Assembly: GCA_034509925.1 (NCBI GenBank)
Contig: CM067530.1
Location: 5,440,001 to 5,504,000, forward strand
DNA: 64,000 nucleotides
Reading direction: 5' to 3'
Origin: Hirudinaria manillensis
Lineage: Eukaryota; Annelida; Clitellata; Hirudinida; Hirudinidae
A program made the translations under genes and the position numbers. This document shows positions 11,095 through 22,600 of the stretch, in pieces (the first letter of the stretch is position 1; the number at the start of each line of letters is the position of its first letter). Below the pieces are notes generated by a model. The model saw only the letters and a list, made by a program, of their open reading frames with translations. It was not told where the DNA came from and did no database searches.

Positions 11095-13965
11095 TTAGTT
11101 ATATGTAAGATATTTGCTAAGATCAAAGTCTCTTATAAGTGCATTGAATCTAGAAACGGTTGTAGCATTAATAAAATCAGGTGGTAATGAGTTCCAGGGT
11201 TTAACAATCCTATTGCAAAAAGAATATTTGACGACGTCGGTAGAAAATTTGCATTGCTTTAGCTTGAGATTGTGACCCCTTGTGCCGCGATAACTTTGAA
11301 GAACCAGGAAGTGTTTCAGGGGAGAGTCTACAAAACCCTTCAGCAGTTTGAAGCAGAAGGTCAAGTCGGCCAGGAGGCGGCGCTTTTCCAAGGTGGGGAG
11401 ATTGAGGAGTTTGAGTCTGTCCATATATGAATATGATGCAACGGAAGGTATTGATTTAGTGAATTTTTTCTGAACCTTTTCAATTCTGTCAATGAGAAAT
11501 ATATGGTGGGGATTCCAGGCTGGTGAACTATATTCGAGGATGGGTCTGACGTAAGTGCAGAAGGCAAGCTTTAAGATTTCCTGGTCTTTGGCAGAAAAAG
11601 ACTTCCTGATCATCCAAGAGATTTTGGCAGCTTTGTGAGTGATGGCTTCAATATGAGTAACAAACTTCAGGGAAGGACCTATTACGACTCCGAGATCTCT
11701 AATCATGTCCACGCTTTGAAGGGCCTGACCGTTGATGGAGTATTTTCGGAGCTCGCCTGCTTCCTTTCTGCGGCCGGCTATAGTGAGAATCTGGCATTTA
11801 TCGGGTGCGAGTTGCAACTGCCATGTATTACTCCATTGTGCGACCTTATCAAGAGCTGATTGTAACTGTGTTTGTGAAGACGTTGGGAGGCAATAGAGCT
11901 TAACATCGTCTGCAAATAGTTTGCAGACAATATTAGTATCTTTAAACAGATTTGGGAGGTCATTAATGTATAGTGAAAAGAGAGTAGGTCCAAGTACACT
12001 GCCCTGGGGGACGCCGCTGGTGACACAGGCCGTATCTGATAGAATTCCACCGATATTAACACGTTGGCTCCTCAATGATAGGAAGTCGGTGAGCCATCCT
12101 ATAATGTTGCCACTGATGCCGTAATGAGGTAGTTTGCTTAGGAGTTTGTAGTGTGATACTGAGTCAAAAGCCTTTTTGAAGTCGAGATATGCAACATCCA
12201 CTGACTGTCCCGATTGGAGAGCTTCCGACCACTGTTGCATGCATTCAAGAAGATTTGTAACAGTAGATCTGCCTCTGACAAATCCGTGCTGATCCTTGCT
12301 TATTAATTTGTGGTGCAGTAAATGATGCATAATTGATTTGTTGATGATCCTCTCCATTACACGACAACAAGTTGATGTGATCGAAATAGGTCTGTAGTTT
12401 TCAGGGAGAACAGTGGGTCCTTTCTTATGTATAGGAGTAACCAACGCAATTTTCCATTCCGCAGGTAATCTTTGATCTTTAAGGGAAATATCAAATATGT
12501 GGGCAAGTGGCAAAGCCAGAAATGTTGCACATCGCTTTATAAAGATGTTAGGTATTCCATCTGGACCTGAAGATAGTGAAGAGTCAAGGCTTAACAACAT
12601 CAATCGCACTATATCTGGTGTGAATCTAATTTCCCCAATTTCTGTTTGCTTTTGAAGAGAAAATTCAGGGTTCATTCCATCATCAGTTGTAAAAACTGAG
12701 GAAAAGTAGTAGTTGAAGATGTCACCTATTTCTGATGGGTCACTAGTCAGGGCACCGGAGGGATGGGCGATCTCGGATATGACGGCACGGGTATGAAGCT
12801 TACTATTAACATATCTGTGGAACCTTCCAAAATTTTTGCTCCTAAGTAAATTAAGTTCCAATGAAGCATAGTGTTGCTTGATGGATTTGCTACAAGTTTT
12901 GGCAAAGCTGTAGTATCTGGTTCTATCATCAATACTTCGTCCACTCCTCCAGACCTTCCATAGCTTAGATTTTTTATTGAGCAGTTTGTTGATAAAATGA
13001 GGATGTCCGTTTTTGCGTTTTCGATCACAGAAAGGAAATTTAGGGATGAACATGCTTATGACTTGATCAATTTGTTTTTTGAACTCTTTCCAACAGCAGT
13101 CCACATTTGGACAGAATTGAAATAGTGTGTTCCAGTCAATATATGAGAGATATTCATTAACCAGCATGTAGTTTCCTTTCCTGAAGTTGGGAGATGAAGA
13201 TGATGGTTGGTGATATAAAGGTTTGCAGAGAATGTTTGTCTTGAAAGAAACAACATTGTGATCACTTGTTGAGATAGGACAAAGTGTTTCAATTTCTGAT
13301 ATGAACTGGGAGTCATTTGACAAAACCAGATCAAGGATGTTGTCATGGCGTGTGGCAGATGTTACAAACTGATGTAACCCATAGTCATTGAAAAAGTCAA
13401 AAAACATTCTGTAGATATTGTTATTTGGTACTGCATAATAAGTCCAATTGAAGGCAGGGAGATTGAAATCTCCGAGTAAGCAGATGGTGTGTTTGATTGA
13501 ACAAAGATGATAAAAACACTTGATGCTCTCATTGGCGTAGCTCTCGGCCTCCACGTCAAAACCTCCATAACGATAGTAGAGTATTATTCTGCACATAGAA
13601 TGACTTGTTGACAGGTCAACACAAACAAGTTCGATATTGGAAAACTCATTCGGAATCTTAACTACTCGATATGAAAAACAGTTTCTGATAATTAGCATGA
13701 CTCCACCCCCTTTTGTGTCTCTGTCCCACCTAATTGCATGGTAGCCATTGGGACAAAACAATGAGTTGGGGGAGTCAGGATTAAGCCATGTTTCTGTGCA
13801 ACAAAAAATATCAGGATCCTCTGAATTCAAAAACAGAAACACTTCATTAAACTTATTGTTGCAACTTCTGAGATTTGTTAAAAAACATTTGCATGTCAGA
13901 TGTCGTTCATCGAAAGGGCTTTGTAGGAGCCACAGGTTGATCTCGAGAAGCTGAGCGTCTTCCAA
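11095..13965 (-). CDS. LINE ORF2: endonuclease and reverse transcriptase
   Basis: A 956-residue polyprotein that nicks the target DNA and copies the element RNA into it. Residues about 30-250 form an exonuclease-endonuclease-phosphatase domain. The catalytic-type motifs are visible: TNLRSC, TETWLNPDSP, GDFNLPAFNW and STSDHNVVSF. Residues about 470-760 form the reverse transcriptase, with NYRPISITSTCCRVMERII, HGFVRGRST, AYLDFKKAFDSVSH, SGVPQGSVLGPTLFSLYI and the catalytic LFADDVKLY box. The C-terminal part (PILEYSSPAWNPH) is typical of CR1/jockey-like ORF2 proteins, and no RNase H follows. The frame is uninterrupted and all the catalytic motifs are present, so the enzyme may be functional. The start overlaps the end of ORF1 by 59 bp in a different frame. 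Confidence 0.92.
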   Translation of the reverse strand: MEDAQLLEINLWLLQSPFDERHLTCKCFLTNLRSCNNKFNEVFLFLNSEDPDIFCCTETWLNPDSPNSLFCPNGYHAIRWDRDTKGGGVMLIIRNCFSYRVVKIPNEFSNIELVCVDLSTSHSMCRIILYYRYGGFDVEAESYANESIKCFYHLCSIKHTICLLGDFNLPAFNWTYYAVPNNNIYRMFFDFFNDYGLHQFVTSATRHDNILDLVLSNDSQFISEIETLCPISTSDHNVVSFKTNILCKPLYHQPSSSSPNFRKGNYMLVNEYLSYIDWNTLFQFCPNVDCCWKEFKKQIDQVISMFIPKFPFCDRKRKNGHPHFINKLLNKKSKLWKVWRSGRSIDDRTRYYSFAKTCSKSIKQHYASLELNLLRSKNFGRFHRYVNSKLHTRAVISEIAHPSGALTSDPSEIGDIFNYYFSSVFTTDDGMNPEFSLQKQTEIGEIRFTPDIVRLMLLSLDSSLSSGPDGIPNIFIKRCATFLALPLAHIFDISLKDQRLPAEWKIALVTPIHKKGPTVLPENYRPISITSTCCRVMERIINKSIMHHLLHHKLISKDQHGFVRGRSTVTNLLECMQQWSEALQSGQSVDVAYLDFKKAFDSVSHYKLLSKLPHYGISGNIIGWLTDFLSLRSQRVNIGGILSDTACVTSGVPQGSVLGPTLFSLYINDLPNLFKDTNIVCKLFADDVKLYCLPTSSQTQLQSALDKVAQWSNTWQLQLAPDKCQILTIAGRRKEAGELRKYSINGQALQSVDMIRDLGVVIGPSLKFVTHIEAITHKAAKISWMIRKSFSAKDQEILKLAFCTYVRPILEYSSPAWNPHHIFLIDRIEKVQKKFTKSIPSVASYSYMDRLKLLNLPTLEKRRLLADLTFCFKLLKGFVDSPLKHFLVLQSYRGTRGHNLKLKQCKFSTDVVKYSFCNRIVKPWNSLPPDFINATTVSRFNALIRDFDLSKYLTYN

Positions 13966-14656
13966 CCCTCCGAAGATATGCTTGTTCTGATTGCAAACGT
14001 GTCAAGTCACGATTGAAAAACACTTTCCTCAGCTCAGGGTCAGGTGAAGATCTAAGTACCCGAGATGAAGATAGGATTGAATCAACACAACTTTTGCTTT
14101 CAAGAGTGACACAGAGCTTGGAAGTAGGACCTCTGTCTCTACCCAATCTCCTGGTCTTAATCACTCGAGGCTTGACAGTCAGATTTTGTTCACAGAATTC
14201 CTCGAATATTATGGAGTCATTTGTGTCAGGTCTTTGTGTAAGTCCTGAGACAACGACATTAGTTGACCTCCGTTCAATGTCACTCTTCTCCTTCTCGAAG
14301 TCTAATAAGGCTTTGGTCGTTGATTTTGCAATAGCGTCAATATCTGCAGTGGCATTCAAATTGTTGTCCTTAATAGTCTCAAGTTTCGATAACAACGGTG
14401 TGAGAGTGGTTGTTAGGTAGTCTGTGAACGACTTAGTGACTTGCATCAACATGTTCTGAAACATTGCTGTCATATTTTCAGTCAACTTGGTCATACATTC
14501 GCTGAGTTTCTCATTGAAACTAGTCATTAATTTGTCATTCATTTGCAGCATTTTGTCGAACATAGTTTCTGAAAAGTCGCCCAGGACTTCTTTCGGGAAG
14601 TCTTCCGATGTAGACGTTTTTGTTGACCTAGGCATAGCGAAAAAGATGCTCGACAA
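13907..14656 (-). CDS. LINE ORF1: coiled-coil nucleic-acid-binding protein
   Basis: A 249-residue protein upstream of and overlapping ORF2. The first half is rich in M, K, E and N with heptad-like spacing (MFDKMLQMNDKLMTSF, then MTKLTENMTAMFQNMLMQ), which suggests a trimerising coiled coil as in L1 ORF1. The second half begins NVVVSGLTQRPDTNDS and ends in a basic region, compatible with an RRM-like RNA-binding fold. There is no zinc knuckle. ORF1 proteins of this kind coat the element RNA and act as chaperones. I chose the first ATG that opens the frame. The RRM assignment is an inference from the pattern of hydrophobic and basic residues, not from a search. Confidence 0.75.
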   Translation of the reverse strand: MSSIFFAMPRSTKTSTSEDFPKEVLGDFSETMFDKMLQMNDKLMTSFNEKLSECMTKLTENMTAMFQNMLMQVTKSFTDYLTTTLTPLLSKLETIKDNNLNATADIDAIAKSTTKALLDFEKEKSDIERRSTNVVVSGLTQRPDTNDSIIFEEFCEQNLTVKPRVIKTRRLGRDRGPTSKLCVTLESKSCVDSILSSSRVLRSSPDPELRKVFFNRDLTRLQSEQAYLRRVGRRSASRDQPVAPTKPFR

Positions 14657-14700
14657 AATAGAAACAGAAAAAACACTGAACTTAAGACCCAGAAACGAAA

Positions 14701-15455
14701 TTTGAGATAGTTAAATCGTTCAAAAGTTCGAGAGTTAATTAATTTAATTGTATTTTGTAGTTGATTGCAGTCTTATCGTTGTCGTGCCGTGTTGTTTTTT
14801 TTTGTTGGAACGCCTTGGGGACGTCGATAAAACCATGAAATATTTTAATAAATAATAAATAATCGTTTCGTTCCTGGCTTCAGATTTTGGAAATTTGACT
14901 TGTTAAATATTTGAATATTTTACTGCCGAGAAAATTGGGAGTTCAAGCCATGCGTTCTAGTTAATATAAGTCATGCCAATAAAGCCCCGAAAATTGAATT
15001 AAGGATATCATTAAGTCAAAATAATTCTATTTAGATGTGCTTATATTTTCTGTCAACAGCCACTGCAACTCATTGAATTAGGAAGTCATCCGGTGACAAT
15101 CCAGCAGCTCAGATCAATGTTCCCTAACATCGGGTACCTTTCCAGGAAATGGGAATGACCACGAAATGCATTCCTAATGAATTGATAATAGAATCGGGAG
15201 CCAATGAAAATGCTCGGGCGTAACGAGCGATATCGAATGCGTTCAATATTTATTTCCTGGCCTGGAAGCAAGGAAGCACCGCCATCCGGAAAGCAGCTGA
15301 GCGTGTCGCGTGCAGCAGATTCCTTGCTCGGACAAACTCCAACAAACGATCCAACTTTGAACCAAACGATGAATACCGTCGGTCGACATAGTTGAAGAAG
15401 AGATGTGCTCTTCATCGTTTAGTTATGATTATAATAACATTAATACTTCACTCCT
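14701..15455. other. Intergenic, possible LINE 5' end
   Basis: Sequence between the LINE and the orphan gene. It may hold the LINE 5' UTR and the orphan-gene promoter. No supported coding sequence on either strand. Confidence 0.45.
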
Positions 15456-18141
15456 ATGCAAGAGCCCATGATTATCAACGGAAAAGTCCCCGATCCGGAA
15501 GCCAGAGCCCGTCTTCTGGCAGTCACAGATTCTGGATTGGAATGTTCTGACGAGGAAGCGGCGGCAGAAGTTAAAATCACCATCACAGAGACCACTCCTC
15601 CTATTACAACCAGCAAGCATTCGCTGAGAAACAAAAGACAATCAATTAAAGATTCGTTCAAGTCTGGAAACTGGAAACTCAAATATCGAGATTTCGTTCC
15701 ATCACATTCCGGAAAGCAAGACAGATGGAACACATCGTCGGGTCACTTCAGGTAACACGTTTGTAATCATTTGGATCATATTTAATCATTATTAAGATTT
15801 TATTTCTATTTTAACTGGTTTTATTTTATTGATATAATTCAACTTTATTACACAAAGACATCATTAATGCGGTAATAGGAATCATTCAATAATTCATTCA
15901 GATTTATTTATTGACGTGGCGATTTCTAAAGTCATTTAAATGCAGTCTTAATTCATGACAAACTTTCAGACTGCTTTAAATTGCTTCCCGCAATTATTTG
16001 AAAGTTTTGAGTGCCATTTGCTTTAACAAAGAAAGAGAGTGAATTAGATACTGTCTTGAATCTTAGAAAATATTTCAACTCACGTCGTGGAATCTGACGT
16101 CCGTCAACGTTCGCAAATATAAATCATCACCAGGTTTTAAAGTCGCAATTTTCAACTCAGAATTTACAATTTCGAAATGACGCAAAGGTTTCCAACTGCA
16201 ACTAATCGTTCAATTACCCAGAATTACAAAGCTATAACTATAACCACGATTTGATTTAACTTTAATGAATAAACAAATACGAATTTATTCTTATTGTGAA
16301 GAATATGTTGTAAAGTTACTTGTAAATAATTGTAAAATGAATTAATGCAAAAGAATTTCACCAAATTCCTTTGAGTTCGCATTGAAAAGTTCCATTAGTT
16401 TTGCAGAGGAATTGATTTTTTAAAATTTATAGCTTGAAACTACAGCAGCACGACAAACAAAACGATAAATTTAAATCTCGAGTCATTTGAAACATCATTT
16501 ACCGCTCACCACTCTTCTGCTTCCAGAACTAAAAGTGAGATCGATAATGAAAAAAAAAAACAATTTTAAGCGATTATTTATTAAATCTATTTGTCTTAAA
16601 AAGTCTAAAAAAATAAACTAAAACTAAACTTACAAAATCTAAAAAAAAAATAATGGAAAAGATATGTGCCGATTAATGTGAATTAAAGCTAAAATCACAG
16701 TGAATTTATCGACATATTCTGTAATGTCGACAAATACATTGTATTACCTTGAAATAAATGTATATACAGAAATGTATATACAAAAAATATACAATACAAG
16801 ATTAATGTTCTTGCCATTTGATATTCTCTGACATCGAGCCGAAGTTTTTTGCTGTAACGTGACAAACGCCACTCGTGTCTGAAGTCACAAAGGAATCTGC
16901 AAATAGGCACTGGAATCGGTTTTTCCGATTGAAAGGCCTGGTTGTGGTCTTTGTGATGAAAATAATAAATAAATAAATAAAATAAATAAATGAGTAAATA
17001 AATGAATAAATAAATAAAGTTAATGAGTATATTTAATAACTAGCCCCTATTTTAATAGAAAATAAAGTGGAAAATAAAACATTGAACGTGAACAGCAAAC
17101 TGGTGGACAATGCAAACGAATGGCTGAGAAAGAACGGTCAGGTCCAAGTGAAGTCCTGTCAGACGATGTTGTGGTACTCGGCAGACCGAGATGCTTTGGG
17201 TGATAACACGCAAATGATCATATCAAGGAATACCAAAGAAAACTCTCAAACGTTTTTCAAGCGTGGACTGAGGTGAGAAAAATAAATAAATAAGTAATAA
17301 TTTAAAAATGAATTTCAATTGCTTAAGCAGTTAATTAAAGACTTAATAAGTAATAAATAATGTTTTGCAGACTGTGGCTAGAACCGAGATGCGACAGATT
17401 GAACAGCCAGACACTGTGTTTTATGGATTTTGCACCTGATAAAAAAAACAAGAGTACCGTCAGTCTGGTTGATAAAATCAATCACAAAATCTCGAACAAA
17501 CACATAAAAGGTAATTTAACACTTAAACGTGGAAAGTACACCGGCCTTGTGTGCTCATTTTAGACAATGGACTAGCGCTTCTTAAACTTAGTCTTTCTAA
17601 ATTATGGATAAAACATTGAAAATGTTTTTTTTTCTCAGGGAGGATTGTCACCATAGAAACGGTCTCTCAACCTTGGCTCGGGAACCAAAAGCTAGACACG
17701 AAGTCGACAAAATGGGCAGAACCAATGAACGATGACGTTCAATACGCTTTCTTTGTTCGTGTCTTTTATGTCAAAGATGGAAGCTCCGATGCTTTGAAAC
17801 TCGATCAATTCTCAGTAGTCGGTGAGTTGTTGTTGCTTTTGATGAAATTAATTAAAGTAATAATAAAATTATTATTATTGTCGTGTCTTTTAATGCGATT
17901 AATTGTTATTATTATTGTTGTTGCTTTTAACGGAGTTAACCGCTAATGGCAATAAATGGCCTATTTGCGCTCATTGAAGGATTGAAGGACATCGTGCCGC
18001 TGGAAACAGAATCCGGTTACGAAGCCTTTGAGTGTTTGGTTGGAAGGGCGAATGAATGGTTGAAGACTCAAAACAACCTCCAAGTCATCAACTTGCAGTC
18101 TGTCATTGTAAAGATGAGCCAAGGTGACACGGATGATGATA

Positions 18142-18172
<31 letters not shown>

Positions 18173-19076
18173 GTGGTTAATAATATACCATATGAGAATG
18201 TGAGTCGATGTTTAATCAGATGACAGTCCGGAATATCAAACCGGAAGCAGTTGTTACTTCACCATGCCTGGCCTCAACGCCACCACCCCTGTCGATTTCT
18301 TTCGAATCCTTCGCATCGCTTACGTCACGATTCCAGCAACCAGAGCAGCTGACATCACTCCTTCATTTCCATTTCACTATGAAACATTCACTCCGGAAAT
18401 AATCAAGGAAAAGGAATCAGGACAGGAAAGGCTGGAAACCATGGTTGAGACCTTTTCCAAAGTAATTGCCTTCCTTCGCAATACAGGTAGGCATTGCTGG
18501 AGTTTATCGTTTTATTTTTTAATAATAATAATCCTTTATATGGATATAATGAAATAAATCGATCAATTTCATGCAATACCAATGTAACTGTAAAACATGA
18601 TATTGAAAAATAACAATGAAATTAACTAAGACTTATTAACGACCAAAGGTGCCGACGTTGTGGGTGCAGAAATGGTCCACTACCCAATGCAGCTTTATTC
18701 CCTCAGCAACATCGCCTCGAATCTCGATCAACTCAACTTCCTGTACACCATAAGGTGACGTTAACCACAGTTAATCCAAACCAAGAAATCTAAACTAATA
18801 GCACAGGCAGTCATCGGGACGATCATATTATTTTCCAGACTGTACCTGAGTGGACAGGCGTGTGTCATGGAAGGCTACGAAAGATCCATCAAAAGAGGCT
18901 CAGTGGTTTCGACCACGTCACGTCGCAACGGAGAATCGCGAAGGAGGGAAGGACCGATATTCCTGAGGAGTGTCGTCACCAGGCAGTTCAAGTATCGATG
19001 GCTCGTACTGGCCATCAGCGTCATTTTCTGCATGTCCATCATTGTTGTCGTCAGCGTTGTTTACAGCAATCGCTGA
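15456..19076 (+). CDS. Orphan tail-anchored protein with a duplicated domain
   Basis: I do not recognise this family. Exons: 15456-15751, about 17059-17272, 17371-17510, 17639-17821, 17980-18123, 18220-18486, 18649-18754 and 18839-19076. Exons 2 to 8 join in phase and end at TGA. The first donor leaves two nucleotides but exon 2 needs one, so a small exon is missing or the first exon is wrong; an open stretch at 16907-16940 is one candidate. A domain occurs twice: DNANEWLRKNGQVQVKSCQ in exon 2 and GRANEWLKTQNNLQVINLQ in exon 5, each followed by a beta-rich stretch. The C-terminus has a basic loop (SRRNGESRRREG), then one hydrophobic segment, WLVLAISVIFCMSIIVVVS, and only about five residues after it. 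That topology predicts a tail-anchored membrane protein with a cytosolic head. No signal peptide is seen. The gene is real by phase consistency; its function is unknown. Confidence 0.7.
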
Positions 19077-19631
19077 CTTTCTTTTCGACTTTTAACGTCT
19101 TCTCTTTCGCATATTGAGAATGTACACGTTCGTTACATTCGTACCACATGCAAGGCATTTCTAATGTTTTTTACTTCCACTCAATTTCATGCCAGCTTCT
19201 TTTGTGCCAAAACTCGTGAATGAGGCTCACAGATTCTGCTGTATACACCGAGGTTGTTGTCAGAAATCTTTTCTAACATTCACTCATTCATTCATTCATT
19301 CATTCGTCGTTTACCATCAAATGTCAGTCGTGCTGGAAAGCCTTTCTCACTAGAAAGACTCGTTTGAATTTTTTAACATCAGCAGCTGTCCTCATAATTT
19401 CATTCTTACGATTGTATTGGTTGCCTTTTGTGATTCAGTCCATATTTGAACGTTTGTTTTTCACTGCAGTGTTTCAGTCTTCGGAAAGCTTTTTAAACGC
19501 ATCCTCACAAATCTTAACGTCACGTTAATAATGTATGACCGTTGGTTGTTCAAATTGAGTTCTTTGTTTACGCTTTACTGACAATAGAAAATTAAGGGTT
19601 TATTAATTCCAAGCCAATTAATTCCAAGATA
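19077..19631 (+). other. 3' flank of orphan gene and 5' flank of ankyrin gene
   Basis: The 555 bp separate two genes on the same strand. They contain an ATTC microsatellite at about 19279-19305 and no coding sequence. The 3' UTR and the next promoter must share this space. Confidence 0.5.
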
Positions 19632-22600
19632 ATGGAACCGATAAATCTGCCTAGTCGTCAACTCGCATGTCCCAAGCCGCTTCCCTTTGAAATTCTTCAG
19701 AAACCCCCGGATAACGAGCAATGCGAACCTCCGAATGATATTTCTCTTTTTGAGGACACCCCTCTTTACGCTCTGATTTCTCAGAAGACCAGAGCTTCCA
19801 TGAAGCAGGCCTACAACCTCGTTTGCGAGATGAGAAATTTTCAGATCAAAAAACGCTCAGAAATTGATCGGTCGACATATTTGCATCACGTAGTGAACCA
19901 GGCCGCTGTCATGTACAAAAAGTACTCCACCGTATCCGACTTGATTCCCCTCATGTACAAACTCTGCCTCAAAGGAGTCGTTGTGAATGCCCAGAATAAG
20001 CACGGAAATACATGCTTGCACATAGCCTGCATCAGACCTCATGCCGAACCTCTTTGCATTCACCTCCTACGATTGGGTGAGTTGTTTTGCAATTGGTCCG
20101 GCATCAGAGGGAGTATTATTAATTTGTTATCATTATTTTTCTTTCATTACGTGGGTCTTATAACAAGTAAAATACAAATGATTGCATCAAACAGCAAAGG
20201 CTTATACATGTATTTTGTGGGCATACAAAGTATCGAAAGTTAATGATCAAATTCGTTTCATTGTAATTTTAAATGATGAAGGTTTGAAAGGATTTTGATT
20301 GGTTGATTAATTGATTGAAAACTCGAAAGTTCAACTCCAGGTGCAGACCCGTGCATTCCAAACACTCACGGTTGCAGAGTGGTTTACACACATGAGGATC
20401 ATTTATTTTATCTCGTCAAAGGAGAATCTTCGGTCCAATCAGGATTGTGGTACGCTGTGAAGGTCAATAACAGTAACTTGGTCATTATAGAGTCAATTAC
20501 CCTCATTTCAAACATACTTTTTGATATAAAATATGATGCTCTTAGAATTACACTGTCTTATAGTATGTCAAAAAGGATGAATAGGTTTGTCCTGGTAATC
20601 CAAATTCGTTTATTATAATAAAACGTCTTTATTTATTGTAAAATATACAATCATGATTTTGGACTTAATAATTCCTGTAGAGGGTCATTCAGTTAACCCG
20701 GGGAGTTGAATTCCTGCAAGAGGAGGTTGTGGCCAACAACTGTAACGTGTCCAAACTCACTAAAAATTTGCACTAAAAATTGACAAAATTTACTTGTAGT
20801 CTACACACAAACACCTAATCTGACAATCTTAGGCACATTTTAAGATCATTTATTATTTTTGGATGTTCATTTTCAGGCTGAAAACGTAGATGCCGTAGAA
20901 AAGTTGATGAAAACATGGTGCAGGGTGGAAGTTGCAAGGAACAAAACCATCCTCGAAGTGGCAGACGATACGAGCAACAGAAAATTGATTGACCTGTTAA
21001 AAATCTATCGACTGACCAACGAAGTTGCCTGTGCTGCCTTCGCTTGCGACATTCCTCTCATTCATTCTCTCGCCAAACAAGGCAAACGTCCAATCAGAAG
21101 AACAAGAATTGTTACAATATATTTAACGATAATTAATTTATAGCATCTATTATTAATTTATGCACAACTTAGCATCGGAAGTATTTAAATAAAAATTACT
21201 TCTTTACAAAATCTAATTTAAAATTCAGACTTGGTCATAGTTGATAAAACATGAGTTCGAGGTCTTATTATCAACTATTAACTGAGAGTGTAACTTAAAT
21301 GAAATCTTGTTTGAAAAAAATCACCTAGGTCCTGTTAATTGGAAACAAAAAGACGAAGCTTACAAACCTGCAAGACCTCTCACAGTTGTCCTAGGAGAAT
21401 TGGGATTTTGGACCAAAGATGTCATCAAAGTTCTCATAGAATACGGAGTTCCAAGGATTGAAGATTACAAAGGTTCGAATCTTTGATTCATTTAATTTGG
21501 TACTTTTGAGTTTTAATTTATGGCATATACAATCACAAATGAATTGCTTTTCCCACAGAGGAAGAAATCGAATACAGAAAGGCGTTTGAGCAAAGCGAGT
21601 TTTACCAATTAATTCAAACACCAACATTTGACAGCCTCTCGAGGGCCGCTGATCTCATTTTGGAGAAAAAAGTCGACCTAAAGTTAAAGAGTTACTTACC
21701 AGAAACGTACGAATGGACGTATCTCCATTACGTAGTTGATCAGTAAGTTCCCACTCACCTATATCTTCACCTCATTATTTTTCTGTCACTATACTCAGTT
21801 ATATTGGCCAGTTTCAGCAAATTGAACAAGGAAAACAGTGAACTGGCCAGGTTGTTGATAACGTGTTTGTATAGATTGGCTTTGGCAGGGATCGATGTCA
21901 GCGCCAGAACCGCAAAGGGTGACACCGCACTCGTGATGAGTGCAGTCGATGAGAATCAAGTTCTCATGAACCACCTCATCAGGATCGGTTCGAATTTCAT
22001 TGGAAATTAAATTTATATTTAAATTTAGAAATTATAATTTAGAAAAGGGAAGCATAAAGTTTAGAATTTCATAAAAACAATTAATTTTGCAAAAGGATGC
22101 GATGCAACGATACCCAATGCCAAAGGTGAATGTGTGACAGTAGAGAAGTACAGCGGACGTTTTAAACTCGTTCTGAGTAAAGAATACAACGCTGGTGACA
22201 TTCCCGGCCTTCAAGCAGCAGGTCAAATTTTAAATGGTTGCTTTAAGTCATTCTTAATAAGACATTTAATGTTATTTAAGAAACATTCAAACAGTAATAA
22301 GCAAAATCGTCATCGTGAATTCTTCTTTCAGTCAAACTCAACTCGGTGAAAGTAGCAGACCGTTGGCTGAGTTCATGGGCTCGAGTCAACTGCATGAGGG
22401 GTGACAGAAAGTTGATCGACGTGGCAAAGTCTTTGAATCAGAAAGAAATAGTCCAGTTGTTCAGAAAATATCAACACATCAACGAATTTGTGTGCGCTAC
22501 TTTGGCTTCGGACTACAACAGTGTCATGACTATTTTGGCTCTCGGAGATGGTAAAACTGGAAACCAGTAACATCCGCATTTAAGCCGTTAACGAGGACCT

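Larger units (their letters stand above)
10952..14700 (-). mobile_element. CR1-like non-LTR retrotransposon (LINE)
   Basis: A near-complete LINE in reverse orientation. On its sense strand the order is a short leader, ORF1 (14656-13907), ORF2 (13965-11095), a short 3' UTR and a (TAAA)n tail at 10952-10982. It has no LTRs and ORF2 has no RNase H. An apurinic endonuclease is fused to a reverse transcriptase, the arrangement of the CR1/Rex/L2 groups. Both ORFs are free of stops and frameshifts, so the copy is young. The 5' boundary is uncertain (somewhere between 14657 and about 14830). I could not find a convincing target-site duplication. Confidence 0.88.

Noticed and set aside
10940-14755. 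AATTGTA on both sides of the LINE as a target-site duplication
   Set aside because: Seven AT-rich bases can match by chance, the copies do not extend, and the 5' boundary of the element is unknown.
20678-20740. Coding-like stretch within an ankyrin-gene intron
   Set aside because: It breaks phase; exons 20341-20462 and 20877-21081 join directly and align with the second module.
21473-21480. GTTCGAAT resembling a tRNA T-loop
   Set aside because: No acceptor stem, A-box or anticodon arm surrounds it; it lies at an intron start.
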